Shown here piece by piece: positions 59,992-64,000 of a stretch of 64,000 bases of DNA. Origin of the DNA: Saprospiraceae bacterium (GTDB lineage: Bacteria; Bacteroidota; Bacteroidia; Chitinophagales; Saprospiraceae); the NCBI GenBank assembly GCA_020627965.1, contig JAHDFX010000003.1, positions 1 through 64,000 on the forward strand, written 5' to 3'. A program made the position numbers and the translations under genes. The notes beneath the pieces were generated by a model. It made no database searches and was not told where the DNA came from. It saw only the letters and a list, made by a program, of their open reading frames with translations. The first letter of the stretch is position 1, and the number at the start of each line of letters is the position of its first letter.

Positions 59992-62900
59992 ATGAAAAAG
60001 ACAATACTATCATCATTTATATTGCTGACTGCACTTTTTATTAATTTCAATAATACAACCCAAGCAGAATCCGTCCCGGGAATGGATGGAATATTTACAA
60101 TTGAAACACTGACCGTTTGTGAAAATATTTACAGCTTTACAACGACCGAGGAAGTTTGTAGTGGCACATTACCAGTATTTACAATTGGACCAGATTGTAG
60201 CGCAGTCCCTGATCCTTTCGGTACAGAACTAGACCTTGATTTTTTCATATATGCACCAGGTGGTGTACAACAACAAGCACCTGCTGGCTATGATCCAATG
60301 GGCGGTTTGTTAGTCGATAATAACTTTCCGCCATCCAATACAGACCTACTACTTGATGGGGGAGTTGGTGAAACCTGGAACGGGACAATTTGTGCAGATC
60401 ATATGGGAAATAATGCATTGACTAACAATTCTTGTGAACCTATTGTAATCACATACTTTGTACTACCCTGGGATCGAAGTTTTGACTCAGATGGAGATGG
60501 TTCTTTCGGCGAATATAACCAAACGGCTCCTGATGCATGCCCGATTTTACGCTATGATATAACAGTATACCCAAGTTTTAATACAATTGTAACAGATAAC
60601 GGTTGTGAAATTTTTGTAGAGCTGGTTACTGGAGATGGCACAGCCTGTTCAACAGAAACTTATACTTGTTCGGTAGCGGGAGATTCTTTCAGCTACGATT
60701 TTTCTAATGGGATAAACACGCCTTTAGATTGTTTTAGCCTGTATGGAACAGTTACCTGCACAGGTTGTAATACTTGTGAGGACCTATCCGCTGCAATAAC
60801 TACAACGCCCCCAGAATGTTCAGATAATACTCAGGCATATTTGGATTCATTAACTTACGAGTTCTTACCTGTTCCTAACAATAATGGTACTGCTACAGTA
60901 GCTGTTGATGGTGGAGAAGGAGCCTATGAATATCTATGGAGCAATGGAGATACAAGCCCTACAGCAACGAATCTGAATTCAGGACCAGTAAGTATTACCG
61001 TAACTGATGTAACAACAGGCTGCGTAGTAATAAGCAGTTCAGTTGTAGACACTATCCCACCTTTGGAGCTTAATATTATTTCTGTTATAGATGCTACCTG
61101 TGGACAATCTAATGGCTCGGTCACTGTAGAATATAGCGGAGGAAATGGAGCACCTTATGCTATATTTTTAGGTGAAAATGGTATATCCGACACTCTATCT
61201 GGTCCAGGAACATTTACTATTGACAATTTATCACCGGGAAGCCATGTTGTTTCAGTTTGTGATGGCGGATGGTGCTTTGTAGGTACTATCGTTGAAATAG
61301 GAGATGTTGCCCCTTTTACAGCACAGATGTTTACGGAATCACCGACATGTTCCAATAATACGGATGGTTATTTTAATACAGGAAACCCACCGCCTACAGA
61401 AGATGGTAGTGCTATGCTTGTTATTTCTGGCGGGACTGCTCCGTTTTCCTACCAATGGAGTAATGGCAGCACTCAGTCATCCTCAGATAATTTACCCAGT
61501 GGCCCGATTAGCGTAACGATCACAGATGCTACAGGTTGCCCTATTCTAGTTGAAGGTATGGTTGAGGAAGTTCCTCCAATAGAAGTAGTTTATACAGTTA
61601 CGGATGTAAGTTGTAATGGTCTTGCCGATGGAGCTATCGCAATTGATTTCAGTGGTGGAAATGGTGGAGGTTATGTCCTGTTTTTGGATGGGGCAATTAT
61701 TCCAGGATCATACACTGCTGGTACTTATGTCTTTGACGGACTCGAAGCCGGTATTTATGAGGTAGTGGTATGTGATGAAGCTGGTTGTTGGATAGTCGTC
61801 ACTATTGAGGTGATTGAAAGCCCTGAGCTGGATATCGAGATCATAACAACTCCGCCTACCTGTTCTTCAAATTCAGAAGGCTATGGAGATGTTAATAATC
61901 CAGCTCCTGCTCTAGTGTCAGATGGTACTGCCGAAGTATCAGTAGTCGGTGGAACACCTCCTTATCTGTATTTCTGGAACACTGCTGATACGACTTCTTT
62001 AATAGGTGGACTTAGTCCAGGAACTGTAACAGTGACCGTAACCGATGCTAATGGCTGTACTGCAACAGCAGAAGCAGAAGTTGAAGATCTGCCACCACTT
62101 TATGCCACGCTTTTGGAAGCTAATAATCCTTCTTGCCCTGGCGAATCCGATGGTTCTATTACTATCGAATATGGTGGTGGAAATGGTCCTGTCTTTACAA
62201 TATGGCTCAATGGAACATTAGTTACAGGTTTGCTAAATACTGATGGAACTTACACTTTTGACAATTTACCGGCAGGTACCTATGAAATAGCTGTTTGTGA
62301 TAATAATCTTTGTATTATTTACCTTACGGTAACATTAGAAGACCCGCAAGGGTTATCTATTGTAACAGTGACTAATTCACCAACGTGCCCTGATAATGCA
62401 GATGCGCAGTGGGATATAAACACACCTCCGCCTACCGATGATGGTTCTGCTATAGTTACTGTTTCAGGTGGGATGCCTCCTTATAATTATCAATGGAGTA
62501 ATGGTGACACACTCGCTACAACTGAAGGACTAAGTGCTGGAGTATATACTGTTACTGTTACGGATGCCAACGACTGTATTGCTACTGCAGAGGTAGAGGT
62601 AGAGGAAGTTGAACCACTTTATGGAACTATAACAGCTACAGACCTAAGCTGTAATGGGTATTCAGATGGAACAATAACAATTGATTACGGTGGTGGAAAT
62701 GGCGGTGGATTTATCCTTATTGTAAATGGAAATAGCTATCCAGTAGGAGGAGCTGGTACTTACACGATTGAAGATTTGCCTGCGGGGACTTATGAAATTA
62801 TAGTATGCGATATTGCAGGATGTATTTTAGTGCTGACTGCCGAAATTGAGGAGGCGCCCGTACTGGAAGTTGAGATCGTAACAACCAGACCTACCTGTTC

Positions 62901-64000
62901 TTCAAATTCAGATGGCTACGGAAGTGTGAACAATCCTGATCCTGCTCCAGTGTCAGATGGTACTGCCGAAGCATTAGTAGTCGGTGGAACACCTCCTTAT
63001 GCGTATTACTGGAACACTGCTGATACGACTTCTTTAATAGGTGGACTTAGTCCAGGAACCGTAACAGTGACCGTAACCGATGCTAATGGCTGTACTGCAA
63101 CAGCAGAAGCAGAAGTCGAAGATTTACCACCACTTTACATAACACCCGTAGATATTGTTGATCCTTTCTGTAATGGTGATTCGACGGGTTCTATTACTGT
63201 AGAATATGGCGGAGGAAATGGTTTTGGTTTTGTTTTCTGGCTGAACGGAGCCCTCGGAGGAGGTATGTTCAACAATGACGGAACCTACACCTTTGATAAT
63301 TTGCCGGCTGGTGAATATGAGATAGCGCTTTGCGATATTAGATTCTGTATTATCTACCTTACGGTAACATTGGAAGAACCTGAAGGCCTGTATATAGAAG
63401 CTACTGCGGATTCTCCAACTTGCCCTGATAATGCTATTGGATTATTAGATGTAAATACACCTGCTCCTTCTGATGATGGTTCTGTCAGTGTGGATAGTAT
63501 CTCAGGAGGTACAGCGCCTTATACTATCTTGTGGAGTACAGGTGATACAACTGCAACTGTCACTGATTTAAGTCCGGGAATTTATACTGTTACTGTAACA
63601 GATGATAACGACTGTACAGTCACATCAGAAGTAGAAGTAGAAGAACTCGAAGATATTTACGGAACGGTATCAAGTACAGATGCAAGCTGCGGTAGCACTG
63701 CCGATGGCACGATCACTGTAGAATATGGCGGTGGAAATGGAGGAGGATTTATCATTATTGTAAATGGGACGCCTTATTCAGACGCCGCAGGAGCAGGTAC
63801 TTACAGTTTTGAAGACTTAGCTGCCGGAACCTATGAAATCATTGTATGTGATATTAATGGTTGTATTATAGTTTTAACAGCTGAAATTGGTGAATCTTCA
63901 ACTCTGGAGCAAGAAGCAACATTATATCAGCCAGCATGTCCGGGAGACGAAGGTATCATTGATCTGACCGTATGGGGAGGAGAGGCACCTTATTCTTTTG
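59992..64000 (+). CDS. third giant secreted repeat protein, 3'-incomplete at window edge
   Basis: ATG at 59992 with signal peptide MKKTILSSFILLTALFINFNNTTQA; SprB-like repeats ('YLWSNGDTSPTATNLNSGPVSITVTD') follow in frame to the window end. Absent from the ORF track, presumably because it has no stop inside the window. Confidence 0.88.
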   Translation, partial: MKKTILSSFILLTALFINFNNTTQAESVPGMDGIFTIETLTVCENIYSFTTTEEVCSGTLPVFTIGPDCSAVPDPFGTELDLDFFIYAPGGVQQQAPAGYDPMGGLLVDNNFPPSNTDLLLDGGVGETWNGTICADHMGNNALTNNSCEPIVITYFVLPWDRSFDSDGDGSFGEYNQTAPDACPILRYDITVYPSFNTIVTDNGCEIFVELVTGDGTACSTETYTCSVAGDSFSYDFSNGINTPLDCFSLYGTVTCTGCNTCEDLSAAITTTPPECSDNTQAYLDSLTYEFLPVPNNNGTATVAVDGGEGAYEYLWSNGDTSPTATNLNSGPVSITVTDVTTGCVVISSSVVDTIPPLELNIISVIDATCGQSNGSVTVEYSGGNGAPYAIFLGENGISDTLSGPGTFTIDNLSPGSHVVSVCDGGWCFVGTIVEIGDVAPFTAQMFTESPTCSNNTDGYFNTGNPPPTEDGSAMLVISGGTAPFSYQWSNGSTQSSSDNLPSGPISVTITDATGCPILVEGMVEEVPPIEVVYTVTDVSCNGLADGAIAIDFSGGNGGGYVLFLDGAIIPGSYTAGTYVFDGLEAGIYEVVVCDEAGCWIVVTIEVIESPELDIEIITTPPTCSSNSEGYGDVNNPAPALVSDGTAEVSVVGGTPPYLYFWNTADTTSLIGGLSPGTVTVTVTDANGCTATAEAEVEDLPPLYATLLEANNPSCPGESDGSITIEYGGGNGPVFTIWLNGTLVTGLLNTDGTYTFDNLPAGTYEIAVCDNNLCIIYLTVTLEDPQGLSIVTVTNSPTCPDNADAQWDINTPPPTDDGSAIVTVSGGMPPYNYQWSNGDTLATTEGLSAGVYTVTVTDANDCIATAEVEVEEVEPLYGTITATDLSCNGYSDGTITIDYGGGNGGGFILIVNGNSYPVGGAGTYTIEDLPAGTYEIIVCDIAGCILVLTAEIEEAPVLEVEIVTTRPTCSSNSDGYGSVNNPDPAPVSDGTAEALVVGGTPPYAYYWNTADTTSLIGGLSPGTVTVTVTDANGCTATAEAEVEDLPPLYITPVDIVDPFCNGDSTGSITVEYGGGNGFGFVFWLNGALGGGMFNNDGTYTFDNLPAGEYEIALCDIRFCIIYLTVTLEEPEGLYIEATADSPTCPDNAIGLLDVNTPAPSDDGSVSVDSISGGTAPYTILWSTGDTTATVTDLSPGIYTVTVTDDNDCTVTSEVEVEELEDIYGTVSSTDASCGSTADGTITVEYGGGNGGGFIIIVNGTPYSDAAGAGTYSFEDLAAGTYEIIVCDINGCIIVLTAEIGESSTLEQEATLYQPACPGDEGIIDLTVWGGEAPYSF
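60780..64000 (+). repeat. alternating two-module repeat array with 1035-bp higher-order period
   Basis: A module (SprB-like '..WSNGDT..VTVTDANGC') alternates with B module ('EYGGGNGGGF..GTYTFDNLPAGTYEIIVCD..GC'); 'tgttcttcaaattcaga' recurs at 61861 and 62896. Confidence 0.85.

Noticed and set aside
1-64000. Prophage, IS element or integron in the window
   Set aside because: No transposase, integrase or phage structural genes seen in the ORF track.

Overview
AT-rich Bacteroidetes-type chromosomal window (type A T9SS C-terminal tails, SprB-like repeats, TAnnTTTG-like promoter motif, dense housekeeping operons). It has three parts. (1) 0-18 kb: a WG-repeat protein, a GNAT/FAD-oxidase pair, secreted lipoproteins, an extracellular EEP nuclease, two subtilisin-like proteases, a spermidine-synthase-like membrane protein and queG. 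(2) 18.5-41.6 kb: two giant paralogous T9SS surface proteins (about 4.7k and 2.75k aa). Both start with a degenerate cytochrome-c-like domain (CX5CH / CX4CH) and both carry 12 SprB-like repeats. A third giant repeat protein, absent from the ORF track, starts at 59992 and runs off the window end. (3) 41.8-59 kb: an arylsulfotransferase-like gene, lnt, metG, maf, an overlapping AAA-ATPase/Toprim pair, UbiA, KdsC-like, iscX, ferredoxin, a 5'-truncated proline racemase, a GH113-like protein and an ECF sigma/anti-sigma pair. The most unusual object is at 56.18-56.64 kb: a stand-alone transcription unit (promoter-like motif, leader hairpin, two tandem copies, terminator) encoding two about 143-nt tRNA-like RNAs. 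Each has a canonical acceptor stem, D-arm, anticodon arm and T-arm but an about 74-nt variable domain. The copies differ only in that domain, by 8 transitions, including two covarying base pairs. All calls were made by eye from the sequence; no searches or folding programs were run.
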